From: RYN-230 sp963834515
Lineage (GTDB): Bacteria > Actinomycetota > Actinomycetes > Streptosporangiales > Streptosporangiaceae
NCBI GenBank assembly: GCA_963834515.1
Contig: CAWICB010000005.1
Location: forward strand, 372,001 to 436,000
DNA: 64,000 nt
Direction of reading: 5' to 3'
Shown: in pieces, positions 1 to 9,017 of the stretch
Layout: every line of letters starts with the position of its first letter
How positions within the stretch are numbered: position 1 is the stretch's first letter
The notes under the pieces: generated by a model
Told to the model about the DNA's origin: nothing
The model's database searches: none
The model's input: the letters and a program-made list of their open reading frames with translations, nothing else
Position numbers and translations under genes: made by a program

Positions 1-170
1 TCTCCGTCCAGTTACCCTTCGCGGGCCGTTCCGTACCCATTTCGCACCCCCCCGTTTTAGCCGCCCAGCCCGCCCATGGCGCCCGGCCTGGCCCGCTGCT
101 GGCCAGCCCGGCCCGAGCCCGATGGGCGGCCGGAAGTACACTGCCGAGCGAGCCATCGGGAGGTAGCCAA

Positions 171-1313
171 ATGGTGGACAAGCCGTCCAAGGGCCTGGCT
201 GACGTCGTCGCCGCATCGACCGCGCTGAGCGACATTGATGGCCAGGCCGGGCGGCTGTTCTACCGGGGCTACGACATCGATGACCTGGCCGGGGCCGCGA
301 CGTTCGAGGAGATCGCCTACCTGCTGCAGCGCGGCGCCCCGCCCAGCCGCGCCGACCTGGATGGTTACCAGGCCGAGCTGATCAGCGGGCGGATCCTGGG
401 CAAGCTGGTCAGCTCGACGCTGAACGAGGTTTCCGCGGCGCAGGGCCCGATGGAGGCGCTGCGCAGCCTGGTCTCGCTGGCCAGCGCCGAGGACCCGGAC
501 AAGGACTCCAACGCCGCCGCGGCCAACGCCCGGAAGGCGGCCCGGCTCACCGCCCAGCAGCCGGTCCTGGTCGCCGCGTACCACGCCGCGCGGCAGGGCC
601 GGGAGTGCCCGCGCCCCGACCCGGACCTCAGCCTGGCCGCCAACTTCCTGCTCCAGCTGCGCGGCAGCGCCCCGTCCGGGCGGGACGCCGAGATCCTCGA
701 CACCTGCCTGGTGCTGCACGCCGACCACACCATGAACGCGTCCACGTTTGCGGCCCGGGTGTGCGCGGCCACGCTGTCGGACATGCACTCCGCGGTGGTG
801 GCGGCGCTGGGCACGCTCAAGGGCCCGCTGCACGGCGGGGCCAACGAGCAGGTGATGCGCGGGCTGGAGGCTATCCGGGCCGAGGCCGGCGCCGACCCGG
901 TGGCCGCCGTGGGCCCGGCCGTCCGCGGCCGGCTGGCGGCGGGCGAGAAGGTCATGGGGTTCGGGCACCGGGTCTACAAGACGGAAGACCCACGGGCCAC
1001 CCACCTGCGCGAGATGTCCGCGGAACTGGCCGCCCGATCCGGCGACGACGCGTACTACCGGATGTCCCGGGTCATGGAGGAGACCGTGTTCGCGGAGCGG
1101 GGCCTCTACCCCAACGTGGACTTCTACGCGGCCACCGTCTACCACTACCTGGACATCCCGACCGACCTGTTCACCCCGGTGTTCTCGGTCAGCCGGATGG
1201 CGGGCTGGACCGCGCACGTGATGGAGCAGCACGCGGACAACCGGCTGATCCGCCCGGACAGCGAGTACGTCGGCGAGGCCCACCTCACCTGGGTGCCGCT
1301 GAACGGGCGGTGA
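171..1313 (+). CDS. Citrate synthase (citrate / 2-methylcitrate synthase family)
   Basis: Condenses oxaloacetate with acetyl-CoA (or propionyl-CoA in the methylcitrate branch) in the cytoplasm. The 380-residue length is that of the short type II / methylcitrate-type enzymes. Catalytic residues are visible: His221 in GPLHGGAN, His266 in GFGHRVYK and Asp317 in PNVDFYA, with a His-rich LHADHTMNASTF segment at about 182-193. The ATG follows GGGAGG at 159-164. Downstream lie DUF3017, isocitrate dehydrogenase and malate dehydrogenase genes on the same strand, so a TCA-cycle role is more likely than propionate catabolism; no prpB or prpD is present. Sequence alone does not settle acetyl-CoA against propionyl-CoA preference. 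Confidence 0.93.
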   Translation: MVDKPSKGLADVVAASTALSDIDGQAGRLFYRGYDIDDLAGAATFEEIAYLLQRGAPPSRADLDGYQAELISGRILGKLVSSTLNEVSAAQGPMEALRSLVSLASAEDPDKDSNAAAANARKAARLTAQQPVLVAAYHAARQGRECPRPDPDLSLAANFLLQLRGSAPSGRDAEILDTCLVLHADHTMNASTFAARVCAATLSDMHSAVVAALGTLKGPLHGGANEQVMRGLEAIRAEAGADPVAAVGPAVRGRLAAGEKVMGFGHRVYKTEDPRATHLREMSAELAARSGDDAYYRMSRVMEETVFAERGLYPNVDFYAATVYHYLDIPTDLFTPVFSVSRMAGWTAHVMEQHADNRLIRPDSEYVGEAHLTWVPLNGR

Positions 1314-1472
1314 GCCAGCGGCCAGCGGGATGCCCCGGACGGCGCCCGGCCGTGCCGCAAACGGAGACACCCGGCCGGGTGAGCAAGCGGCCGGACGTGC
1401 CCCGGGCGCGGTAGCGTCAGGAGTGCAGCAGGGCGCAGGCGGTGCGGGACAGGGAAGGAAGCAGCGCGAGCG

Positions 1473-1967
1473 GTGAGCGACGCGGAGACGGGCGCGGCGG
1501 CGTCACTGGACGCCGCCGGGCGGGTGGCGTCCGCGCTGGCCGGTATGGCCGGCCCGCCTGACCGGGCTGGTTCGTGGCCGGGACCGCCCGGTCCGCCGGC
1601 CGGCCAGGCCCGGAGCCCCGGCCCGGCCGGGAGCCCAGGCCGGGCTAGTCGCCGCGGCCGGGCCCGGCGGGGCCGGGACCGGCCGGCCGCCCAGCCGGGC
1701 CGCGTCACCGCCCAACTGCCCTATCTGGTCGTGCTGTGCGGCGTGGCGGCCGGGCTGGCACTGATCTGGCAGGGCGCGCATTATGTCCGGCCGGGTACGT
1801 TGACAGTGGCGGGTGCGCTTTTCGTCGCTGCGCTGGCCCGGCTGGCGCTGCCGGAGCAGCGGGCAGGCATGCTCGCCAGCAGGCGGCGCTCCATCGATGT
1901 GACGGCGCTGGCCATCCTGGCTGTCGGCCTGCTGGTCGCTGGCCTCGTGCTGCCCATCCCGTGGTGA
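1473..1967 (+). CDS. DUF3017 membrane protein
   Basis: Small integral membrane protein of unknown function. Residues 1-80 are a low-complexity Pro/Gly/Arg-rich cytoplasmic tail. Three hydrophobic spans follow at about 82-100, 109-126 and 143-161, and the protein ends almost directly after the third (PIPW). The pattern matches DUF3017 proteins, which in Streptomyces lie beside folD and malate dehydrogenase; here the gene sits between citrate synthase and icd, with mdh next. The GTG start is preceded by AGGGAAGGAAG at 1451-1461. The repetitive N-terminus could be shorter if a later start is used. Nothing in the sequence reveals a biochemical activity. Confidence 0.75.
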   Translation: MSDAETGAAASLDAAGRVASALAGMAGPPDRAGSWPGPPGPPAGQARSPGPAGSPGRASRRGRARRGRDRPAAQPGRVTAQLPYLVVLCGVAAGLALIWQGAHYVRPGTLTVAGALFVAALARLALPEQRAGMLASRRRSIDVTALAILAVGLLVAGLVLPIPW

Positions 1968-2100
1968 CGGGCGGAGCGGCACAACAGCGTCAGCGGCAGT
2001 ACACCGCCAGCGGGATCACGCCGCGAGCGGGATAACAGCGCCCGGCGGGATAACCGCCCGCGGGCGGCAGCACAGCGCGGTAAGGAAGGAAGTCGGCGGC

Positions 2101-3330
2101 ATGCCCAAGATCAAGGTAATCAATCCCGTGGTCGAGATCGACGGCGACGAGATGACGCGGATCATCTGGCAGTTCATCAAGGACCAGCTGATCCTGCCCT
2201 ACCTGGATATCTCGCTCGAGTATTACGACTTGTCAGTGCAGAACCGGGACGCCACCGACGACCAGGTGACCGTGGACGCGGCGAACGCCATCCTGCGGCA
2301 CGGGGTCGGTGTGAAATGCGCCACGATCACCCCCGACGAGGCCCGGGTCACCGAGTTCGGGCTGAAGAAGATGTGGCGCTCGCCCAACGGCACGATCCGC
2401 AACATCCTCGGCGGCGTGGTGTTCCGTGAGCCCATCGTGATGTCCACCATCCCGCGGTTCGTGCCCGGCTGGACCAAGCCGATCATCATCGGCCGGCACG
2501 CGTACGGCGACCAGTACCGGGCCACCGACTTCGTGGTGCCCGGGCCTGGCTCGGTGCACATCACCTACCAGCCGGACAGCGGCGACGGGCAGCCGCTGGA
2601 CCTGGAGGTGGCCCGGTTCGCCAGCGGCGGGGTGGCGATGGGCATGTACAACTTCGACGACTCGATCCGGGACTTCGCCCGGGCCACCATGCAGTACGCG
2701 CTGTCCCGCGGCTACCCGCTGTACCTGTCCACCAAGAACACCATCCTCAAGGCGTACGACGGCCGCTTCAAGGACATCTTCCAGGACATCTATGAGGCCG
2801 ATTTCAAGGCCGAGTTCGAGGCCGCGGGCATCAGCTACGAGCACCGGCTGATCGATGACATGGTGGCCCAGGTGATCAAGGGTGACGGTGGCATCGTGTG
2901 GGCGTGCAAGAACTACGACGGTGACGTCGAGTCCGACATCGTGGCCCAGGGCTTCGGCTCGCTCGGCCTGATGAGCAGCGTGCTGCTGACCCCGGACGGC
3001 CGGACCATGGAGGCCGAGGCGGCGCACGGCACGGTGACCCGGCACTACCGGCAGCACCAGCAGGGCAAGGCGACCTCAACCAACCCGATCGCGTCCATCT
3101 TCGCCTGGACCCGTGGCCTCGCGCACCGCGGCAAGCTGGACGGCACCCCCGAGGTGGCCCGGTTCGCCGAAACGCTGGAGCAGGTGTGCGTGCACACTGT
3201 GGAAAGCGGCAAGATGACGAAGGATCTGGCGCTGCTCGTGGGCCCGGGCACGCCGTTCCTGACCACCGAGGAATTCCTGAAGGAGCTGAGCGCGAACCTC
3301 GCCGAGGCGATGTCCGCTCAGCAGCACTAG
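2101..3330 (+). CDS. icd: NADP-dependent isocitrate dehydrogenase (homodimeric, eukaryotic-like type)
   Basis: Oxidative decarboxylation of isocitrate to 2-oxoglutarate with NADP. The 409-residue protein begins with the eukaryotic-type signature KVINPVVEIDGDEMTRIIW. It has the substrate loop WRSPNGTIRN near residues 93-102, the metal-ligand region YEHRLIDDMVAQ followed by KNYDGDVESDIVAQGFGS, and the cofactor segment EAAHGTVTRHY. It is not the monomeric IDH found in many actinobacteria. AAGGAAGGAAG lies just upstream of the ATG. It is 21 bp from mdh, so the two genes are probably co-transcribed. Confidence 0.96.
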   Translation: MPKIKVINPVVEIDGDEMTRIIWQFIKDQLILPYLDISLEYYDLSVQNRDATDDQVTVDAANAILRHGVGVKCATITPDEARVTEFGLKKMWRSPNGTIRNILGGVVFREPIVMSTIPRFVPGWTKPIIIGRHAYGDQYRATDFVVPGPGSVHITYQPDSGDGQPLDLEVARFASGGVAMGMYNFDDSIRDFARATMQYALSRGYPLYLSTKNTILKAYDGRFKDIFQDIYEADFKAEFEAAGISYEHRLIDDMVAQVIKGDGGIVWACKNYDGDVESDIVAQGFGSLGLMSSVLLTPDGRTMEAEAAHGTVTRHYRQHQQGKATSTNPIASIFAWTRGLAHRGKLDGTPEVARFAETLEQVCVHTVESGKMTKDLALLVGPGTPFLTTEEFLKELSANLAEAMSAQQH

Positions 3331-3351
3331 GCCGGAACGGAGATCGCTGGA

Positions 3352-4308
3352 ATGACCCGCAGGGGCAAGGTAACCGTGGTCGGGGCCGGGTTCTACGGCT
3401 CGACCACCGCGCAGCGGCTGGCTGAGTACGACATCTTCGACGAGGTCGTGCTCACCGACATCGTCGAGGGCAAGCCCGAGGGGCTGGCCCTGGACATGAA
3501 CCAGTCGCGGCCGATCGAGGGGTTCGAGACCCGGGTGACCGGGCAGACCACCGGGCCCGCCGGTGAGGGCTACGAGGCCATCGCCGGGTCCAGCATCGTG
3601 ATCATCACGGCCGGCCTGCCGCGTAAGCCGGGGATGAGCCGGATGGACCTGATCGGGGTCAACGCCAAGATCGTCCGCCAGGTGGTGGAGAACGTGGTCA
3701 AGCACGCGCCGGAGGCCGTGCTGATCGTGGTGTCCAACCCGCTGGACGAGATGACCGCGCTGGCGGCCAAGGCGTCCGGCTTCCCGCCGCACCGGGTGCT
3801 GGGCCAGGCCGGGATGCTGGACACCGCCCGGTTCAGCTACTTCGTGGCCGAGAAGCTGGGCGTGCCGGTCGGCTCGGTGCAGACGCTCACCCTGGGCTCG
3901 CACGGGGACACCATGGTCCCGGTCCCGTCCGCCTGCACGGTGGATGGCAAGCCGCTGGCCAGCCTGCTCAGCCAGCAGGACATCGACCAGCTGGTGGAGC
4001 GCACCCGGGCCGGCGGGGCGGAGATCGTCGGGCTGCTCAAGACTGGCTCGGCGTACTACGCCCCGTCAGCCGCCGCGGCCCGGATGGCCCGCGCCGTGGC
4101 TGAGGACTCCGGCCAGGTGCGGCCGGTGTGCGCCTGGGTGGACGGCGAGTACGGCATCTCCGGGGTCTACCTGGGGGTGGAGGCCGAGCTCGGGGCGACC
4201 GGGGTCCGCCGCGTGGTGCAGCGCGACCTGACCGAGCCGGAACTCGCCGCGCTGCGCGAGGCCGCCGACGCGGTCCGGGCCAAGCAGGCCGACGTAGCCA
4301 GCCTCTAG
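3352..4308 (+). CDS. mdh: Malate dehydrogenase (LDH-like type)
   Basis: NAD-dependent oxidation of malate to oxaloacetate. The 318-residue Rossmann enzyme begins GKVTVVGAGFYGSTTAQ. The active-site loop GLPRKPGMSRMDL carries the substrate-binding arginines, VSNPLDEMT is the conserved Asn-Pro segment, and the catalytic His is in LGSHGDTMVP. This is the LDH-like class that lacks the extra sequence of the E. coli type. The gene lies 21 bp after icd. Its TAG stop overlaps the stop of the convergent amidohydrolase gene through a CTAG palindrome at 4305-4308, so there is no room for a terminator between them. Confidence 0.95.
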   Translation: MTRRGKVTVVGAGFYGSTTAQRLAEYDIFDEVVLTDIVEGKPEGLALDMNQSRPIEGFETRVTGQTTGPAGEGYEAIAGSSIVIITAGLPRKPGMSRMDLIGVNAKIVRQVVENVVKHAPEAVLIVVSNPLDEMTALAAKASGFPPHRVLGQAGMLDTARFSYFVAEKLGVPVGSVQTLTLGSHGDTMVPVPSACTVDGKPLASLLSQQDIDQLVERTRAGGAEIVGLLKTGSAYYAPSAAAARMARAVAEDSGQVRPVCAWVDGEYGISGVYLGVEAELGATGVRRVVQRDLTEPELAALREAADAVRAKQADVASL

Positions 4309-5540
4309 CTGGCCGGGCCCTCCGCCGCCAGCCGGCGGAGGGCCAGTTCGGCCAGCAGCGTGGTGCCGTCGGCCAGCACCGAATCGTCGAACACCGCGTC
4401 GGCGGCGTGGTTGGACGGGGCAGTGGCCGGATCGGTGCCGGCCGGGGTGGCGCCCAGCATGACGAACGCCCCGGGCACCTGCTCCAGCACGAACGAGAAG
4501 TCCTCGGCCCCGGGCAGCGGGTTGGGCTGGGCCAGCACCCGCCCGTCGCCGAACAGGGCGGCCGCCTGCTGCCCGGCGAACGCCGCCTCCGCGGCGTCGT
4601 TGACGGTGACCGGATACTCGTCCAGGTATTCCGCGCTGGCCTGCAGGCCGTGCGCGCCGGCGATCTCGGTCACCAGCCGGACGCTGGCGGCACGCACCCG
4701 GTCCCGGGCCGCGCGGGAGAACGAGCGCACCGTGGCCAGGAAGTGCGCCTCGTCCGGGATGACGTTGTCCGTGGTCCCGGCGTGGAAGCTGCCGACCGTG
4801 ATCACGACCGGGTCGAACACGTCGAACCGCCTGGTCACCAGCGCCTGCAGCGCGGTGACCATCTCGCACGCGGCCGGGATCGGGTCGGCGCTCAGGTGCG
4901 GCTGCGACGCGTGCCCACCGTGCCCGCGCACGGTTACGTCGAGCACATCGGCCGCGGCCATCATCGAGCCCGCCCGGGTGGCGAACAGGTCGTGGCCGAA
5001 CTGGGCCGAGGCGACATGCAGCGCGTATGCGGCCACCGGACGGCTGCCCGCCGCGTCCAGCACCCCCTCGTTGATCATGTGCCGGGCACCCGCGTGCCCC
5101 TCCTCGCCGGGCTGGAACATGAAGATCACGTTTCCGGGCAGGTCACGCTGCCGGGCGGACAGGATCCGCGCCGCCCCGGCCAGCATGGCCGTGTGCAGGT
5201 CGTGGCCGCAGGCATGCATCACGCCGGTTACGGCCGAGGCGTAGGCCAGGCCGGTCCGCTCGGTGATGGGCAGCGCGTCCATGTCGCCGCGCAGCAGCAC
5301 GGTGGGCCCGGGCTGTGCGCCGCGCAGGACCGCGGTCACCGAGCTGAGCGCGCTGCCCAGGCTGACCTCGAGCGGCAGGCCGTCCAGTGCGCTCAGCACC
5401 TTCTGCTGGGTTTGCGGCAGGTCCAGGCCGATCTCCGGCTCGCGGTGGATGCGGTGCCGGAGCTCGGCCAGGTCGGCCGCGATCACGGCGGCGTCCTCGC
5501 GTACCGAGCCGCCTGGGAGTGCGCCCATGCCGGTCACCAC
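4305..5540 (-). CDS. M20-family metallopeptidase / amidohydrolase
   Basis: Di-zinc amidohydrolase of the IAA-amino acid / N-acyl-amino acid hydrolase type (411 aa). Visible metal-site motifs are MDALPITERTG, THACGHDLHTAML-like (HACGHDLHTAM) and PGEEGHAGARHM, followed by the lid domain (VTALQALVTRRFDVFD). The first codon is GTG at 5540, overlapping the galK stop; an ATG at 5528 is an equally usable start. It is the last gene of the galT-galE-galK transcript, although no galactose-related role is known for the family. The substrate cannot be predicted; aminoacylase, hippurate hydrolase or N-acetyl-diaminopimelate-like activity are all possible. Confidence 0.85.
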   Translation of the reverse strand: MVTGMGALPGGSVREDAAVIAADLAELRHRIHREPEIGLDLPQTQQKVLSALDGLPLEVSLGSALSSVTAVLRGAQPGPTVLLRGDMDALPITERTGLAYASAVTGVMHACGHDLHTAMLAGAARILSARQRDLPGNVIFMFQPGEEGHAGARHMINEGVLDAAGSRPVAAYALHVASAQFGHDLFATRAGSMMAAADVLDVTVRGHGGHASQPHLSADPIPAACEMVTALQALVTRRFDVFDPVVITVGSFHAGTTDNVIPDEAHFLATVRSFSRAARDRVRAASVRLVTEIAGAHGLQASAEYLDEYPVTVNDAAEAAFAGQQAAALFGDGRVLAQPNPLPGAEDFSFVLEQVPGAFVMLGATPAGTDPATAPSNHAADAVFDDSVLADGTTLLAELALRRLAAEGPAS

Positions 5541-6681
5541 AGCCGCTGCGCGCTGGCTGAGGGGGGTGCGTCCAGGAAGTCCGGCTCGGGCCAGTCCCGA
5601 TCCCGGAACGCCGCCCGGAGCGCGGCCCGCACCGCCGCCGAGTCGGCCGGGACCAGGGCGATCACCGAGCCACCGAAACCGCCGCCCATCATCCGGGCGC
5701 CCAGCGCCCCCGCGTCTACCGCGGTATCCACAGTCACATCCGCCTCCGGCCAGGAGATCTCGAAGTCGTCACGGAGCGAGGCATGCGACTCGTTCAGCAG
5801 CCGCCCGGTACCGGCCACCTCCCCCCGCCGCAGCAGCGCGGCCATGGCCAGCACCCGCTGGTTCTCGGTCACCACGTGCCGGGCCCGGCGGTGCAGCACC
5901 GGGTCGGTCAGCCCGGCCAGCCCGCTGCGGTCCGGGATGTACCGCAGCGACGGCACGCCGAGCGCACGGGCCGCTTCCGCACACTCGATGTGCCGGGCCG
6001 TGTAACCGCTCTCGGTCAGCCGGTGCCGGGCCCGGGTATCGATGATCAGCAGGGCCAGGCCGGCCGCCGCCGGGCTGAGCGGCACCTGGTCCGACTCGCC
6101 GCTGCAGCAGTCCAGCAGCAGGGCGTGGCCGGCCTGGCCGAGCAGCACGGCCGACTGGTCCATGATCCCGGTCGGCACGCCGACGAAGTCGTTCTCCGCC
6201 CGCCGGGCGATCGAAGCCAGCTCCGGCCGGGGCACGGACAGCCCGGCCAGCTGGGTCAGCGCGAGCCCGATCGCGCATTCCAGGGAGGCCGATGAGGACA
6301 GCCCGGCGCCCTGCGGCACATCGGCGTCGATGGCCACCCGGGCCCCCGGCAGCCGGTAGCCGGCCTCAGCCAGGGCCCACACCACGCCGGCCGGGTAGGC
6401 GGTCCAGCCATCGGCCGTCCCGGGGGCCAGCCCAGCCAGCGGGATGATCACCGTGCCGCGGCCCCCCTGCCGGGAGATCAGCTCCAGCACGCCGTGGCCG
6501 GCCCGGCCGCCGCCAGGGTGCCCCGGTCCAGCGCGTACGGGAGCACGAACCCGTCGTTGTAGTCGGTGTGCTCACCGATCAGGTTGGCCCGGCCAGGTGC
6601 CCGCCACACCCCGGCCGGCGGGACGCCGAACTCGGTGCGGAAAAACTGCGCCACCCGCTCGGCACTGGCCAGCCCGGTCAC
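5534..6681 (-). pseudogene. galK: Galactokinase, split by a one-base deletion
   Basis: ATP-dependent phosphorylation of galactose (GHMP kinase family). The N-terminal frame (6681 to about 6500) carries the galactokinase signature LIGEHTDYNDGFVLPYAL but runs to a stop at 6478. The rest, including the ATP-binding loop VPQGAGLSSSASLE, the segment GVPTGIMDQSAVLLG and the C-terminal GGGFGGSVIAL, is in a second frame that closes at 5534. Restoring one base in a G/C run near 6495-6510 joins them as ...LAAA-(G/R)-AGHGVLELISRQ, which fits the family. The GTG start at 6681 overlaps the galE stop as GTGA. Everything else looks intact, so this may be a sequencing error rather than true decay. Confidence 0.85.
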
Positions 6682-7676
6682 CGCAGCTGGCCCGCTTCGG
6701 TCCTGGCCCGGGTGAACGTCCAGGCGTCGCTGACCATGGCGTGCAGATCGCGCCCGGGCTGCCAGCCCAGCTCAGTCCTGATCCGCTCCGAGGACGCCAC
6801 CAGCACGGCCGGGTCGCCCGCCCGCCGCGGGCGCACCCGGACCGGGATGTCCACCCCGGTCACCCGCTCGCACTCGGCCAGCACGGCACGGTTGGAGAAG
6901 CCCGACTCGCTGCCCAGGTTGTACACCTGGTGGGTGCCGGGCTGGCAGGCCCGCAGCGCCAGCAGGTGGGCCCAGGCCAGGTCGGCCACGTGGATGTAGT
7001 CCCGGATGCACGTGCCGTCCGGGGTGGGGTAGTCGTCGCCGAACAGATTCAGCTCGCCACCCGCGCCACTGGCCACCGCGGTGGCCACGGCCAGCACGTT
7101 CGGGATCAGGTGGGTCTCCGGGCTGTGCCGCTCGCCCAGCCAGCCCCCGGCGGCCTGCGGGTGCGCCCCGGCCACGTTGAAGTAGCGCAGGCTGACCGCG
7201 CCGACGCCGTGCAGCCGGCTGTACTCGGCCAGGGCGGTGTCCACGGCCAGTTTGGACGCGCCGTACGGGCTGGTCGGGCGCGTCGGGTCGGTCTCGGCGA
7301 CCGGGATCCGTTCGGGCTCCCCGTAGACCGCGGCGGTAGAGGAGAACACGATCCGGCGGGTCCCGGCGACGCGCATCGCCTCCAGCAGGGCGAGCGTCCC
7401 GCCCAGGTTGCTCTCCCAGTACAGGGTGGGCTTGGCCACGGACTCGCCGACCAGCGACTTGGCCGCGAAGTGCAGCACCGCGTCCACGCCCCCGGCCAGC
7501 ACCGGGCCGGCCCCGTCCCGTACGCTGCCCCGGACGAACGTGGCCCCGGTGGGCACCGCGTCCTGGTGGCCGGTGGACAGATCATCCAGCACCGTGACCT
7601 GGTGGCCCTCGGCCACCAGCAGGGCACCGACCACGCTGCCGATATAGCCGGCCCCGCCGGTTACGAGCAGTTTCAC
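6678..7676 (-). CDS. galE: UDP-glucose 4-epimerase
   Basis: Interconverts UDP-galactose and UDP-glucose in the Leloir pathway. It is an extended short-chain dehydrogenase with the N-terminal NAD site LLVTGGAGYIGS, the catalytic Ser in FSSTAAVYGEPE and the YxxxK pair in SPYGASKLAVD; FNVAGAHP and DGTCIRDYIHVADLA are typical GalE segments. The GTG at 7676 (protein starting VKLLVTGG) is chosen because it places the NAD motif at residues 7-12 and overlaps the galT stop as GTGA; the longer open frame up to 7730 reads Arg/Pro-rich noise. Length is 332 aa, normal for the family. Translational coupling to galT upstream and galK downstream is likely. Confidence 0.95.
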   Translation of the reverse strand: MKLLVTGGAGYIGSVVGALLVAEGHQVTVLDDLSTGHQDAVPTGATFVRGSVRDGAGPVLAGGVDAVLHFAAKSLVGESVAKPTLYWESNLGGTLALLEAMRVAGTRRIVFSSTAAVYGEPERIPVAETDPTRPTSPYGASKLAVDTALAEYSRLHGVGAVSLRYFNVAGAHPQAAGGWLGERHSPETHLIPNVLAVATAVASGAGGELNLFGDDYPTPDGTCIRDYIHVADLAWAHLLALRACQPGTHQVYNLGSESGFSNRAVLAECERVTGVDIPVRVRPRRAGDPAVLVASSERIRTELGWQPGRDLHAMVSDAWTFTRARTEAGQLR

Positions 7677-8839
7677 CCGGCCTCCCGGAGCCGCAGCGCC
7701 GCATCCTCCGGCAGGACGTCGCCGATCCACACTCCCATGCCTGACTCCGTTCCCGCGACGTATTTCAGCTTGCCAGGTGCCCGGCGCACCGACAGTACCT
7801 GCAGATGCAGACCGAACTCAGCGGCGCCGGGCACGTCCCGGGCCGGCGCCTGATTCCAGGCCGCGATGTACGGCAGCGGCATGCCGAACAGCGCGTCCAG
7901 GCGGCGCAGCACGTCGAGGTAGATGTGGCCGAACGCGGTCCGCGCCGGGTCGCTGAGCGCCGGGATATCCGGGACCCGCTGAGCCGGGAACAGCAGCACC
8001 TCATAGGGCCACCGGGCGGCCACCGGCACGAACGCGGTCCAGTGCTCGTTGCGGGTGACGATCCGGGTGCCCGCGGCGATCTCCCCCTCGACCATGTCGT
8101 CGAACAGGTTCCGCCCCGTCCGGCCGGTGTACCCCGCGGCCTGGGCCAGCATGGTGGCGGTCCGCGGGGTGACGAACGGGAAGCCGTAGATCTGCCCGTG
8201 CGGATGGTGCAGGGTGACCCCGATCTCCTCGCCCCGGTTCTCGAAGCAGTACACCTGGGTGATCCCGGTCATCGCGTTCAGCGCCGCGGTCCGGTCCGCC
8301 CAGGCCTCCACCACGGTCCGGGCCCGGCGCGGGCTGAGCCTGGCGAACGACCCGTCGTGGTCGGACGTGAAGCAGACCACCTCGCAGCGGCCGTAGCCCG
8401 GCCGGGGCGGCACCCCGCCCGACTCCAGCGGGCCGGCCGCGTCGGCCGGCGGCCGGGGAGCCGGCCAGTGGCCCGCACCGCGCAGCGACGGGAACCGGTT
8501 CTCGAACACCACGACGTCATAGTCCGGGGCCGGGATCTCGGTTGGCCGGCCGGGGCGGGAAGGGTCGAGCGGGCACTCGTCCGTGGGGGGCAGGAACGTC
8601 CGGTCCTGGCGCTGCGCCGCGATGACCACCCACTCGCCGCGCAGCGCGTCCCAGCGCAGCCCGCCGGCCGCGGCGGTGCCAGTCTCCGGCGGGGCGCCAT
8701 AGCCCGGCTCCGGCGGCAGCGGCCTGGTGTCTGGCACAGCCGCGCGGCCTGAGTCAGGCTGTTCGTCGAAGTAGATAATGTCCCGCCCGTCGGCGAGCCG
8801 GCCGGTGCCTTTCCATACCCCAGGTCCCACGGGACCCAT
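7673..8839 (-). CDS. galT: Galactose-1-phosphate uridylyltransferase
   Basis: Transfers UMP from UDP-glucose to galactose 1-phosphate. The nucleophilic His lies in the HPHGQ motif (LHHPHGQIYGFPF), preceded by the conserved FENRGEEIG. The C-terminal metal/substrate region contains FGLHLQVLSVRRAPGKLKYVAG, quoted here in parts: FGLHLQVLSV then RRAPGKLKYVAG. The protein is 388 aa, slightly long because of a Pro/Gly-rich stretch around residues 35-60. It is the first gene of the minus-strand gal operon; the ATG is at 8839. The roughly 180 bp to the divergent CNNM gene should hold both promoters. No regulator gene is adjacent. Confidence 0.95.
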   Translation of the reverse strand: MGPVGPGVWKGTGRLADGRDIIYFDEQPDSGRAAVPDTRPLPPEPGYGAPPETGTAAAGGLRWDALRGEWVVIAAQRQDRTFLPPTDECPLDPSRPGRPTEIPAPDYDVVVFENRFPSLRGAGHWPAPRPPADAAGPLESGGVPPRPGYGRCEVVCFTSDHDGSFARLSPRRARTVVEAWADRTAALNAMTGITQVYCFENRGEEIGVTLHHPHGQIYGFPFVTPRTATMLAQAAGYTGRTGRNLFDDMVEGEIAAGTRIVTRNEHWTAFVPVAARWPYEVLLFPAQRVPDIPALSDPARTAFGHIYLDVLRRLDALFGMPLPYIAAWNQAPARDVPGAAEFGLHLQVLSVRRAPGKLKYVAGTESGMGVWIGDVLPEDAALRLREAG

Positions 8840-9017
8840 ACGCTATCTGGCCCGGCTCCGTTTCCCAGCGGATCCCCCCGGGTAATGCCGGGTGACCGGG
8901 CCAGGCACGGCCGTCCGGCGCCAGGCCCGGTGCAGGTCACGGCTGACTGGTCAGGTAGCCCACTGGGGGTCAAGGGACTGCTTAGACTGTGCGGACACGA
9001 AGGTCAGGGGTCAGCAC

